NCBI GenBank assembly: GCA_030681555.1
Contig: JAUXRW010000135.1
Span: 1-47,373, forward strand
Length of the DNA: 47,373 bases
Reading direction: 5' to 3'
Source: Acidimicrobiales bacterium
Lineage (GTDB): Bacteria > Actinomycetota > Acidimicrobiia > Acidimicrobiales > VFJN01
Each line of letters begins with the position of its first letter. Position 1 is the stretch's first letter. Below the pieces are notes generated by a model that did no database searches, was not told the origin of the DNA, and saw only the letters and a list, made by a program, of their open reading frames with translations. Below are positions 40,393 to 47,373 of this stretch, one piece after another. A program made the position numbers and the translations under genes.

Positions 40393-42137
40393 TAGCAGTT
40401 GATGCCCTCGGCAGGGCGGTAGCGGGCGAAGACCGAATCGCGCTCGACCCGGCCGTCGAGGTAGGTGCGGGTGCGGGGGGTGGTCCACTTCGTGCAGTTG
40501 CCGGCCGGGCTCGGGCTCGGCTCGCCGACCGCGACGTCGACATACCTCGTGGAGTACAGGTGAACCGTGATGCTCGTGTCCGTGTAGGTCGGCCACACGA
40601 GCACCCCGTAGGGGGTGGTGTTCCTGATCTCCAGGTCGGGCGACGGGAAGGACAGCGTGGCCTCGTGCCCTCGCGGGTAGCGGCTGATGTAGAGCGAGTG
40701 GCTCTGGTACTCGCCGAAGTCGAGCCCTGCGTAGAGCGCGGCGTTGAAGAAGGTGGTGGCGAACTGCGAGATGCCGCCGCCGATGCCCTTGCCCACGCGA
40801 CCGTCGATGATCGCGCCGCCTTCGGTGAACCCGTTGCCCACCGTCCGGCGGCCCACGTGACTGTTCACGGAGAACGTCTCGCCCGGCTCGATCACCTGTC
40901 CGCGGATCAGGTCCGCGATGCGGTGGATGTTCTGCACCCGCGACTCGCAGCAGGCGTGCATCGTCGTGGGACCGAACACCGACGGCTGGCCGACCTCCTC
41001 GACGATCCCGAGCTTGGCCGCCTCGGCCGCGGTGAAGGCGGGGGCGCCGTCGACGAGATCGAGCGTGACGGTCCGGGTGCCGGTCCGGAGCGCGTCGATG
41101 ATGCGTGCCGCCGGGTCGCCGCCGCAGCAGACCTTGCCCGCCTGCTCCGGGATGATGACGGGCTTCCCGCCCTCCACCGTGAACCGGGCGTCGACCGGGC
41201 CGCCGGCGATGTCGTCGAAGTGCTCGCGCAGGGACGGGTCGACCTTGGCCGGGTCGAGGTCGACGGCGACGGTGCCGTCCGGCGCAGTTGTGAGCACGAC
41301 CCAGGTGCGAAGCTCCTCCGAGGAAATCGTGCGGTTGCCGCCGCTCGTCTGGATCTCCACCGGCGCGCTGACGAGGGCCTCGGCCCCGGCGGCCGCCTGC
41401 TCGGCGGCTGCGTCCTCCCCGAGCGGGGGGATGGGACCACGTTCGAGCTCCACGCGGATCGGGCCGTCGCCCTCGCCCACAGCGGCGGCCGCGGCCGGCA
41501 GCGCGGCCGCCACCTCGGCGGGATCCAGGCCCGTGCCGGCCTTGCCCGGCACGACGCGGAACGACCCCTCGACGAGCTCCACCGTGGGCTCGGTGGCGGG
41601 GACGCGATCCTCGCCCTCGAGCTCGACCGTGGCCGTCGCGACCTGATCGCCGTTCACCTGGTAGGCCACGGGGGCGTCGTGCTCGGAGAGGAAGGACCGG
41701 GCCCACTCGAACGGCCGGAGGAGGGCGAACGTGTCGTGCCCGACGTCGAGGGTTCCCTCGACCGTGCGGTCCTCATCGATCCGCAGCCCGATGGCGTCGG
41801 CGGTGGTCGCGTACGTGTCTCCGTCTGCCACGATCTCGACGGGCGCCTCGGTGAACTCCTCCGCCAGGTCGGCCACCTCCGCCGCCAGCTCGGCCTCGGA
41901 AAGGTTGCCGACGTCCGTGCCGGCGAGCTGCACGTTTCGGGCGACGCCGCCGGAGCTGGTGTCGACGGCCCACGCGATCACGAGGACGATGAGGACGACG
42001 AGCGGGGTGAGCAGGGCCGGGAGCAGCCAGCGGCGGCGCGGGCGGGCCGGTTCGCCGTCGTCTCCGGGGCCGGCCTCTCCCGGGCTCCCGGGAGGCCGAG
42101 GCGCGTCCGCTGACGTCTCGGTGATCGTCTCGTCCAT
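40392..42137 (-). CDS. VanW-family protein with PG_binding_4-type repeats
   Basis: A 581-residue cell-envelope protein. It has a disordered Pro/Glu-rich N-terminus, one membrane segment (about 37-57) and two repeated extracytoplasmic domains (about 80-330), with YATTADAIGLRID typical of peptidoglycan-binding-like domain 4. The VanW domain follows: NIHRIADLIRGQVIEPGETF, NGFTEGGAIIDG, GGGISQFATTFFNAALYAG and SLYISRYPRGHEATL. Paired cysteines CC occur at KVCCGG and HACCES. VanW is associated with vancomycin resistance loci, but its biochemical activity is unclear. The upstream region shares a 136-bp divergent gap with the SDR. Confidence 0.9.
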   Translation of the reverse strand: MDETITETSADAPRPPGSPGEAGPGDDGEPARPRRRWLLPALLTPLVVLIVLVIAWAVDTSSGGVARNVQLAGTDVGNLSEAELAAEVADLAEEFTEAPVEIVADGDTYATTADAIGLRIDEDRTVEGTLDVGHDTFALLRPFEWARSFLSEHDAPVAYQVNGDQVATATVELEGEDRVPATEPTVELVEGSFRVVPGKAGTGLDPAEVAAALPAAAAAVGEGDGPIRVELERGPIPPLGEDAAAEQAAAGAEALVSAPVEIQTSGGNRTISSEELRTWVVLTTAPDGTVAVDLDPAKVDPSLREHFDDIAGGPVDARFTVEGGKPVIIPEQAGKVCCGGDPAARIIDALRTGTRTVTLDLVDGAPAFTAAEAAKLGIVEEVGQPSVFGPTTMHACCESRVQNIHRIADLIRGQVIEPGETFSVNSHVGRRTVGNGFTEGGAIIDGRVGKGIGGGISQFATTFFNAALYAGLDFGEYQSHSLYISRYPRGHEATLSFPSPDLEIRNTTPYGVLVWPTYTDTSITVHLYSTRYVDVAVGEPSPSPAGNCTKWTTPRTRTYLDGRVERDSVFARYRPAEGINC

Positions 42138-42273
42138 GGGGGCACAACCCTCGCACGTCCGGCCACCGTCGTGGAACTCGCCGGCCACCGGCCGAGCAGA
42201 GATTTCGCCCGACGCGCGATCGTGCGCTAGACGAGGACACCACTGGTCGTCGCACATGGGGAGAAGTACGCGC

Positions 42274-43179
42274 ATGAGCAAGCTCTGCGAAGGGCGGGTC
42301 GCCGTCATCACGGGGGCCGGCCGCGGGATCGGGCGCGAATACGCGCTCCTGCTCGCCCACCACGGCGCCAAGGTCGTCGTGAACGACCTGGGGGCGGCTC
42401 GGGACGGGGAAGGGGCCGACGTCGGCCCTGCCCAGGAGGTCGTCGACGAGGTCGTGGCCGCCGGTGGCGAGGCCATCGTGAACGGTGACGACGTCAGCGA
42501 CTTCGAGGGCGCCGAGCGGATGATCCGGTCGGCGATCGACACCTTCGGCGGGTTGGACATCCTGATCAACAACGCAGGGATCCTCCGCGACCGCATGCTC
42601 ACGAACATGACGGAGGCGGAGTGGGACGCCGTCATCAAGGTGCACCTCAAGGGCACCTTCGCCCCGGCGCGGCACGCTGCGGCCTATTGGCGTGAGCGGT
42701 CGAAGGCGGGCGAGACCAACGACGCCCGGATCATCAACACCTCGTCGCCCTCCGGCCTTTACGGCAACGTCGGCCAGACGAACTACGGCGCTGCGAAGGC
42801 CGGCATCGCGAGCTTCACGATCATCGCCGCCAAGGAGCTGAGCCGGTACGGCGTCACCGTCAACGGCATCGCCCCGGCCGCCCTCACCCGCCTCACCGAG
42901 GACCTCGGGATGGGCTCGGCCGACGAGGCCACGAAGGAAGCCATGTCCCCGGCCCACATCGCACCGATCGTGGCGTGGCTGTCCAGTCCCGAGTCCGCCC
43001 ACGTCACCGGGCGCTTGTTCGACGTGAGCGGCCGCATGATCTCGGTGAGCGAGGGTTGGCACCGCGGCCCGACGCTCGAGAACCCCACAGACGACGTCGC
43101 CGAGCTGGGGCCGCAGGTGTCCGAGCTCGTGGCCAAGGCCCGGCCCAACGCCAACATGTTCGGCTTCGACGAGTCGTAG
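42274..43179 (+). CDS. Short-chain dehydrogenase (MFE-2-like 3-hydroxyacyl-CoA dehydrogenase type)
   Basis: A 301-residue SDR. NAD binding: VITGAGRGIGREYAL (12-26), VVVNDLG, NNAG (99-102). Active site: NTSSPSG (Ser157-158), Tyr171 and Lys175 in NYGAAKAG. The extended VVVNDLGAARDGEGADVG is the style of peroxisomal-type multifunctional enzyme 2 dehydrogenases, which oxidise 3-hydroxyacyl-CoA in fatty acid or steroid degradation. ATG 42274 follows GGGGAGAA. A MaoC-type dehydratase remnant lies right after, which supports an original hydratase/dehydrogenase pair. Confidence 0.9.
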   Translation: MSKLCEGRVAVITGAGRGIGREYALLLAHHGAKVVVNDLGAARDGEGADVGPAQEVVDEVVAAGGEAIVNGDDVSDFEGAERMIRSAIDTFGGLDILINNAGILRDRMLTNMTEAEWDAVIKVHLKGTFAPARHAAAYWRERSKAGETNDARIINTSSPSGLYGNVGQTNYGAAKAGIASFTIIAAKELSRYGVTVNGIAPAALTRLTEDLGMGSADEATKEAMSPAHIAPIVAWLSSPESAHVTGRLFDVSGRMISVSEGWHRGPTLENPTDDVAELGPQVSELVAKARPNANMFGFDES

Positions 43180-43222
43180 TCCGACCGCCCGTCCCGGCCA
43201 CCGACCAGGAGACCCACCACCC

Positions 43223-43355
43223 CGGTTCTCCTCGCCCGTCATGCCGGGGGAGGAGCTGACCGTGAAGGCCTGGACCGCCGGCGACGGTCTTCCAGAGGCT
43301 CGGCGGTGACGGTCGGGTCGTCATCGACGCCGGGCGCGTCACCTACACCGCGTAG
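43223..43355 (+). pseudogene. C-terminal remnant of a MaoC-like (R)-enoyl-CoA hydratase
   Basis: RFSSPVMPGEELTVKAWTAG is read from 43223, the hot-dog-fold motif of MaoC dehydratases. After a frameshift near 43283 the frame TVFQRLGGDGRVVIDAG then RVTYTA ends at TAG 43353. The catalytic His region is missing, so only the last 40 or so residues survive. It follows the SDR by 43 nt and shows that a hydratase gene was deleted here. Confidence 0.68.
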
Positions 43356-43358
43356 CTC

Positions 43359-44018
43359 TCAGAACAGCGAGGTCTGCGCCCGCTCGATCCCGCGCAGCGC
43401 GTCGTAGTCGACCTCGACGCAGATGATCCCGCGCTCCGCGGCCAGGGTCTTGGCCTGCGGCTTGATGACCTGGGCCACGAACATGCCCCGGACCGGCCGG
43501 AGCGCGGGGTCGCGCTCCATGAACTCGAGGTAGCGCACCAGCTGTTCCACGCCGTCGATCTCCCCGCGCCGCTTGATCTCGATGGCGACGGCGCGGCCCG
43601 ACGCATCACGGCACAGGAGGTCGACCGGCCCGATCTCGGTGCGGTGCTCCCGGCGGACGAGGATCATGCCGTCCTCCAGCGTGTGGCAGGCGCCGGCGAG
43701 CAGCTCCTGGAGGTGCGCCTCCACCCCGTCCTTCTGCAGGCCTGGATCGACGCCGAGCTCGTGGCTCGAGTCGGACAGCACCTCGTCGATGGTGATGATC
43801 AGCTGCTCGCCCTTGGGGTTGGTGACCATCCACCGGCCGGGGGCCTCGACGACGACGTTCGGGCTGTTCATCCAGTTCAGCGGCTTGTACGCGCCGCCGT
43901 CGGCGTGGATGGCGACGCACCCGTCTCGCTTCACCATGATCAGGCGCGTGGCCATTGGGAGGTGCGCGCTGAGCCGGCCCTCGTAGTCGACCGCGCAACG
44001 GGCGATGACGAGCCGCAC
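43359..44018 (-). CDS. nucS: Mismatch-specific endonuclease NucS (EndoMS)
   Basis: A 219-residue nuclease that makes double-strand cuts at mismatches. It provides the non-canonical mismatch repair of actinobacteria lacking MutS/MutL. The N-terminal DNA-binding part has [21 protein letters not shown]. The RecB-like catalytic part has GPVDLLCRD (Asp133), [20 protein letters not shown] (Glu147, Lys149). It ends QTSLF (215-219), a good match to the beta-clamp-binding motif. GTG 44018 lies 4 nt after the ABC1-kinase fragment. Confidence 0.93.
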   Translation of the reverse strand: MRLVIARCAVDYEGRLSAHLPMATRLIMVKRDGCVAIHADGGAYKPLNWMNSPNVVVEAPGRWMVTNPKGEQLIITIDEVLSDSSHELGVDPGLQKDGVEAHLQELLAGACHTLEDGMILVRREHRTEIGPVDLLCRDASGRAVAIEIKRRGEIDGVEQLVRYLEFMERDPALRPVRGMFVAQVIKPQAKTLAAERGIICVEVDYDALRGIERAQTSLF

Positions 44019-44022
44019 GCGT

Positions 44023-44454
44023 CTACCGGCCCCGGCGCTGCAGGCGGCTCACCTGATCGCGGCACCTCGTGAACTCGGTGACAGACTCGGGCGGGGAGAT
44101 GCCCTCGCCCGAGGACAGGATCTGGCCGAGCTTGACGTAGGTGGGCCCGAGCGCCTCGGCCGCGATCCGCAGGCGGCGCGACAGGTCGGCGATGGACTCT
44201 GGACGGCCCCGCCGCCGGGCCCCGACGGCCCACCCCGACAGCGCCCGGCCAAGCCGGGCGGTGGTGCGCACGACGCGCATCCCGGGCGGCACCCGCCCGG
44301 GCCGGACGAGGTCGGGCAGATCCGTCGCGATCTGGCGGCGCAGCCCCGGGACGGCCCCACGCCACGGCATGGCGTCCGGGTCGACGATCCAGGGTCCGTC
44401 GTCGCTGAAGCTGCCGAGGGCGAGGTCGGGCGGGGGTCCCGTGGTGGCGCTCAT
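44023..44454 (-). pseudogene. Truncated ABC1/AarF (UbiB-like) atypical kinase, N-terminal fragment
   Basis: The 143-residue frame ends in the KxGQ region of the ABC1 family, ALGPTYVKLGQILSSGEGIS, and PPESVTEFTRCRDQV. It stops at SRLQRRGR, before the ATP-binding and catalytic parts. Complete members have about 300 more residues. Other frames downstream are occupied by nucS. ATG 44454 overlaps the stop of an enoyl-CoA hydratase fragment (ATGA). The 3' part was probably deleted. Confidence 0.68.
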
Positions 44455-44576
44455 CGCCCGGCGAGTCTGGCAGCAATCCCGCCCCCGCTCAGTAGGCCGT
44501 AGCAGGCGAGGACGATGCCGACGCCCGCCGCCGGGCCGTTGATGGCTGCCAGCACCGGCAGGCGCAGCCGGTAGGC
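44451..44576 (-). pseudogene. Enoyl-CoA hydratase/isomerase fragment
   Basis: The minus strand from about 44576 reads AYRLRLPVLAAINGPAAGVG and IVLACYGLL, the oxyanion-hole region of crotonases (KPVIAAINGPAxGxG). It then runs into SGGGIAARLAGR and a stop at 44451. About 25 residues of a normal 260 remain. It lies between cysQ and the ABC1 fragment. Confidence 0.6.
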
Positions 44577-44593
44577 CCCAGCCGGCGTCCACC

Positions 44594-45346
44594 TCAGCGG
44601 GCGGCGCCAAGCGCGCCGAGCGCCGCTTCGGCCAGCTCGGGCCGACAGATCAGGAGATCCGGCAGCCAGGGGTCGGCCCGGTTGTAGCGCAGCGGGCTGC
44701 CGTCGAGGCGTGTGGCGTGCAGCCCGGCGGCCAGCGCCACCGCGGCCGGCGCCGCGTTGTCCCACTCGTACTGGCCGCCCGCATGGGCGTAGATGTCGAC
44801 GTCGCCGAGCACGACCGCCATCGCCTTCGCGCCTGCGGACCCGAGCGCCACGAGCTCGCCGTCGAGGGCGTCCGCGATCAGCCGCGCCTCCAGCGGCGGC
44901 CGGGTGCGCGACACGACGACGCGCACCGGCCCCGGGGTCCGCTCCGGCACGACCGGGACCGGTACGGACGCGAGCGTGAGTCCGACTGCGGGGAGCGCCA
45001 CCGCGCCCGCCTGCACCACCCCGTCGATGGCCAGGGCCACGTGGACGGCCCAGTCGCTGCGACCGGGCTCGCTGAACTCGCGGGTGCCGTCGAGCGGGTC
45101 GACGATCCAGACACGGGAGCGCTCGAGCCGCCGCAGGTCGTCCCGGCCCTCCTCGGAGAGCACGGCGTCGCCCGGGGCCGCCTCGGCCAGCAGGCGCACG
45201 ATGAGGTCGTGGGCGAGGCGGTCGCCCTCGTCGCCGACGTGGAAGCCGGGCGCGCCGGCCAGATCGCGCCGTACGCCGAGGAGCAGCTCACCGGCCGCGG
45301 TGGCCACCTCGGCGGCCAGCACGTGGTCGGCGGCGGCGGCGGGCAC
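44594..45346 (-). CDS. cysQ: 3'(2'),5'-bisphosphate nucleotidase CysQ
   Basis: A 250-residue inositol-monophosphatase-fold enzyme that removes the 3'-phosphate of PAP or PAPS in the sulfate pathway. It has VLSEEGRDD (Glu65, Glu66), VWIVDPLDGTREF (Asp83, Asp86) and QYEWDNAAPAAVALAAG, the three metal and substrate motifs. It lies divergent from cysD, matching its role in sulfate activation. GTG 45346 has TAAGCA six bases upstream, one mismatch from the leaderless -10. Confidence 0.9.
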   Translation of the reverse strand: MPAAAADHVLAAEVATAAGELLLGVRRDLAGAPGFHVGDEGDRLAHDLIVRLLAEAAPGDAVLSEEGRDDLRRLERSRVWIVDPLDGTREFSEPGRSDWAVHVALAIDGVVQAGAVALPAVGLTLASVPVPVVPERTPGPVRVVVSRTRPPLEARLIADALDGELVALGSAGAKAMAVVLGDVDIYAHAGGQYEWDNAAPAAVALAAGLHATRLDGSPLRYNRADPWLPDLLICRPELAEAALGALGAAR

Positions 45347-45375
45347 GACGATTGCTTACCAGTTCGCTCAGGATT

Positions 45376-45381
45376 TACCCT
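45376..45381 (+). promoter_or_regulatory. Candidate -10 (TACCCT) for cysDN
   Basis: TACCCT lies 10 nt before ATG 45392, so any leader is only a few bases. The 45-bp gap also holds the cysQ promoter. Confidence 0.45.
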
Positions 45382-45391
45382 GATCGGTCCC

Positions 45392-46306
45392 ATGCCCGAC
45401 ACCGCCTACGAGCTCTCGCACCTCCGCGCGCTGGAGGCCGAGGCGATCCACATCATCCGGGAGGTCGCCGCCGAGTTCGAGCGCCCCGGCCTGCTGTTCT
45501 CCGGGGGCAAGGACTCCATCGTCATGCTCCACCTGGCGGTCAAGGCCTTCAGCCCCGCGAAGGTGCCGTTCCCGGTCATGCATGTCGACACCGGCGAGAA
45601 CTTCGACGAGGTCCTGGCGTTCCGGGACGAGATGGTGCACCGGGTCGGCGCCCGCTTGATCGTCGCCAGCGTGCAAGACGACATCGACGCCGGCACCTCG
45701 GTCGAGGACATGGGCCCTCGGGCCACCCGCAACCGACTCCAGACGGCCACGCTGCTGCGGGCCATCGAGGAACAGCGCTTCGACGCCGTGTTCGGCGGCG
45801 CCCGCCGGGACGAGGAGAAGGCCCGGGCCAAGGAGCGGGTCTTCAGTTTCCGCGACGAGTTCGGGCAGTGGGACCCGAAGAACCAGCGACCGGAGCTCTG
45901 GAACCTCTACAACGGCCGGGTCCGGAAGGGAGAGCACATCCGCGTGTTCCCCCTGTCCAACTGGACCGAGCTCGACATCTGGCAGTACATCGCCGAGGAG
46001 CAGATCGCGTTGCCGGCGATCTACTTCGCCCACCAGCGCAAGGTGTTCCGGCGCGACGACATGTGGCTGGCCGACACCAAGTTCATCACCCTGCTGGAGG
46101 GCGAGGAGATCGTCGAGAAGCAGGTGCGCTTCCGCACCGTGGGAGACGCCACCTGCACCGGCGCCGTGGAGTCCGATGCCGCCACCCTCGAGGACGTGAT
46201 CGCCGAGGTCGCCGCCACCCGGATCACCGAGCGCGGCGCGACCCGGGCCGACGACCGCATCAGCGAGTCCGGCATGGAAGACCGCAAGCGCGAGGGCTAC
46301 TTCTGA
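45392..46306 (+). CDS. cysD: Sulfate adenylyltransferase subunit 2 (CysD)
   Basis: A 304-residue PP-loop ATPase; with CysN it forms adenosine 5'-phosphosulfate from sulfate and ATP. The PP-loop is LLFSGGKDSIVML (Ser37-Ser42), followed by PVMHVDTGENF, GGARRDEEKARAKER and WDPKNQRPELWNLYNGR. IRVFPLSNWTELDIWQYIAEE and EDRKREGYF end it. Length is normal. The stop TGA shares its A with the ATG of the following tiny ORF. Confidence 0.96.
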   Translation: MPDTAYELSHLRALEAEAIHIIREVAAEFERPGLLFSGGKDSIVMLHLAVKAFSPAKVPFPVMHVDTGENFDEVLAFRDEMVHRVGARLIVASVQDDIDAGTSVEDMGPRATRNRLQTATLLRAIEEQRFDAVFGGARRDEEKARAKERVFSFRDEFGQWDPKNQRPELWNLYNGRVRKGEHIRVFPLSNWTELDIWQYIAEEQIALPAIYFAHQRKVFRRDDMWLADTKFITLLEGEEIVEKQVRFRTVGDATCTGAVESDAATLEDVIAEVAATRITERGATRADDRISESGMEDRKREGYF

Positions 46307-46410
46307 TGGTTTCGGTCTCGAAGCGGAGCTTCTCGACCGAGCTGTTCGGCGCTCCGGCCGACCGGCGGAGCCGGCTCGGCCCTCGCACGGAGGGACCTGC
46401 CCGTGGCTGA
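46306..46410 (+). CDS. Tiny ORF between cysD and cysN, 34 residues
   Basis: ATG 46306 overlaps the cysD stop (TGATG) and its TGA at 46408 lies inside the beginning of cysN. The product starts [17 protein letters not shown] and is basic, with no membrane segment. Both joints suit translational reinitiation, so ribosomes may pass from cysD through it to cysN. It may be only a spacer that carries translation, a real small protein or chance. Confidence 0.4.
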   Translation: MVSVSKRSFSTELFGAPADRRSRLGPRTEGPARG

Positions 46411-47373
46411 GCTGCTGCGGCTCGCGACGGCGGGCTCGGTCGACGACGGGAAGTCCACCCTCATCGGGCGGCTGCTCTACGACTCGAAGGCAATCTTCCA
46501 GGACCAGCTCGACGCCGTGGAGCGCACGTCGCGCGAGCGGGGCGACGAGTACACGAACCTGGCGCTGCTGACCGACGGCCTGCGGGCCGAGCGCGAGCAG
46601 GGCATCACGATCGACGTCGCCTACCGCTACTTCGCCACCCCGAAGCGCAAGTTCATCATCGCCGACACCCCAGGCCACATCCAGTACACGCGGAACATGG
46701 TGACGGGGGCGTCCACGGCCGACCTGGCGCTGATCCTCGTCGACGCCCGGAAGGGCATCGTGGAGCAGTCGCGGCGCCACGCGTTCCTGTCCTCGCTGCT
46801 CGGCATCCCGCACCTCGTCCTGTGCATCAACAAGATGGACCTCGTCGACTGGTCCGAGGAGCGGTTCGAGGAGATCAAGGACGAGTTCCGCGCCTTCGCC
46901 ATGAAGCTCGACGTGCACGACCTCAGCTTCATCCCGGTGTCGGCCCTCCACGGCGACAACGTGGTCGACCGGTCGGCCCACATGGACTGGTACGAGGGGG
47001 GTTCGCTGCTGCACCACCTCGAGGAGGTGCACATCGCCTCCGATCGCAACCTCATCGACGCCCGCTTCCCGGTGCAGTACGTGATCCGCCCGATGAGCGA
47101 CGCCCACCACGACTACCGCGGCTACGCCGGACAGGTGGCGGGCGGCGTGCTGAAACCGGGCGATGAGGTCGTGGTGCTCCCCTCGGGCATGATCAGCACC
47201 ATCTCCTCCATCGATACGCCCGACGGGCCGGTCGCCGCCGCCTTCGCGCCCATGTCGGTCACGGTCACCCAGGCCGACGACGAAGACGTCAGCCGCGGCG
47301 ACATGATCGCCCGTCTCAAGAAACAGCCACACGACGGCCACGACATCGAGGCGATGGACTGCTTGATGTCGGA
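46403..47373 (+). CDS. cysN: Sulfate adenylyltransferase subunit 1 (CysN), 3' partial
   Basis: The first 323 residues of the GTPase subunit, which drives APS synthesis by CysD; the gene runs off the window. GTPase motifs are GSVDDGKS (11-18), [18 protein letters not shown] (87-92) and NKMD (143-146). The EF-Tu-like domain 2 starts near 210. GTG 46403 follows GGAGGGA about ten bases upstream. A C-terminal APS kinase (CysC) fusion is possible but lies outside. Confidence 0.95.
   Translation, partial: MAELLRLATAGSVDDGKSTLIGRLLYDSKAIFQDQLDAVERTSRERGDEYTNLALLTDGLRAEREQGITIDVAYRYFATPKRKFIIADTPGHIQYTRNMVTGASTADLALILVDARKGIVEQSRRHAFLSSLLGIPHLVLCINKMDLVDWSEERFEEIKDEFRAFAMKLDVHDLSFIPVSALHGDNVVDRSAHMDWYEGGSLLHHLEEVHIASDRNLIDARFPVQYVIRPMSDAHHDYRGYAGQVAGGVLKPGDEVVVLPSGMISTISSIDTPDGPVAAAFAPMSVTVTQADDEDVSRGDMIARLKKQPHDGHDIEAMDCLMS

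Overview
The window is very GC-rich, gene-dense bacterial chromosome. It encodes a mycothiol conjugate amidase, NucS mismatch endonuclease, DnaE2 behind a mycobacterial-type LexA box, three F420-type luciferase-like oxidoreductases and many GTG starts. This points to an Actinomycetota, probably an environmental lineage such as Acidimicrobiia. The phylum is well supported; the class is inference. I see no rRNA, tRNA, CRISPR array, insertion sequence or prophage gene.

Layout. 1-2122: membrane protein, DUF5655-like protein, amphi-Trp protein, small membrane protein. 2148-5563: LexA box and dnaE2. 5564-8225: repeat-bearing gap, membrane protein, small ORF, acyl-CoA dehydrogenase. 8229-10150: PEBP lipoprotein and a duplicated PhoU/TrkA-C protein. 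10261-12937 (minus): NfeD, SPFH protein and Glu/Leu/Phe/Val dehydrogenase. 12947-16745: lipoprotein, membrane protein, mca, SCP2-like protein, ChbG/YdjC deacetylase, nuclease lipoprotein. 16838-19771: thiolase, small proteins, gene remnant, paired 31-bp hairpin repeats, phosphoesterase. 19820-26048: LLM oxidoreductase, LPKTG-bearing PHP protein, lipocalin-like protein, Mug-type glycosylase, internally deleted SDR, second LLM enzyme. 26092-32089: transmembrane Ser/Thr kinase, small protein, DGAT remnant, DsbA-like protein, PAP2, RecB-like nuclease, hydrolase, SnoaL-like protein, TetR. 32405-37351 (minus): small membrane protein, PiT, DUF47/PhoU, Bax1, PhoU, acyl-CoA synthetase. 37595-42137: small protein, third LLM enzyme, geranylgeranyl-reductase-type flavoprotein, VanW protein. 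42274-47373: SDR with MaoC remnant, NucS, ABC1-kinase and enoyl-CoA-hydratase fragments, CysQ, CysD, tiny ORF, CysN running off the end.

Functional themes are DNA maintenance (DnaE2, NucS, Mug-like glycosylase, RecB-like nuclease), phosphate handling (PiT, DUF47, PhoU), sulfate activation (CysD, CysN, CysQ), acyl-CoA or steroid-type catabolism (thiolase, acyl-CoA dehydrogenase, acyl-CoA synthetase, SDRs) and envelope functions.

Two patterns cut across the window. First, at least 14 start codons sit 6 or 7 nt after a TAnnnT hexamer, the geometry of leaderless transcription. Second, many gaps hold recognisable remnants of deleted or frameshifted lipid- and CoA-metabolism genes (wax ester synthase/DGAT, SDR, MaoC dehydratase, enoyl-CoA hydratase) and of an ABC1 kinase, so the region looks like it is losing catabolic genes.
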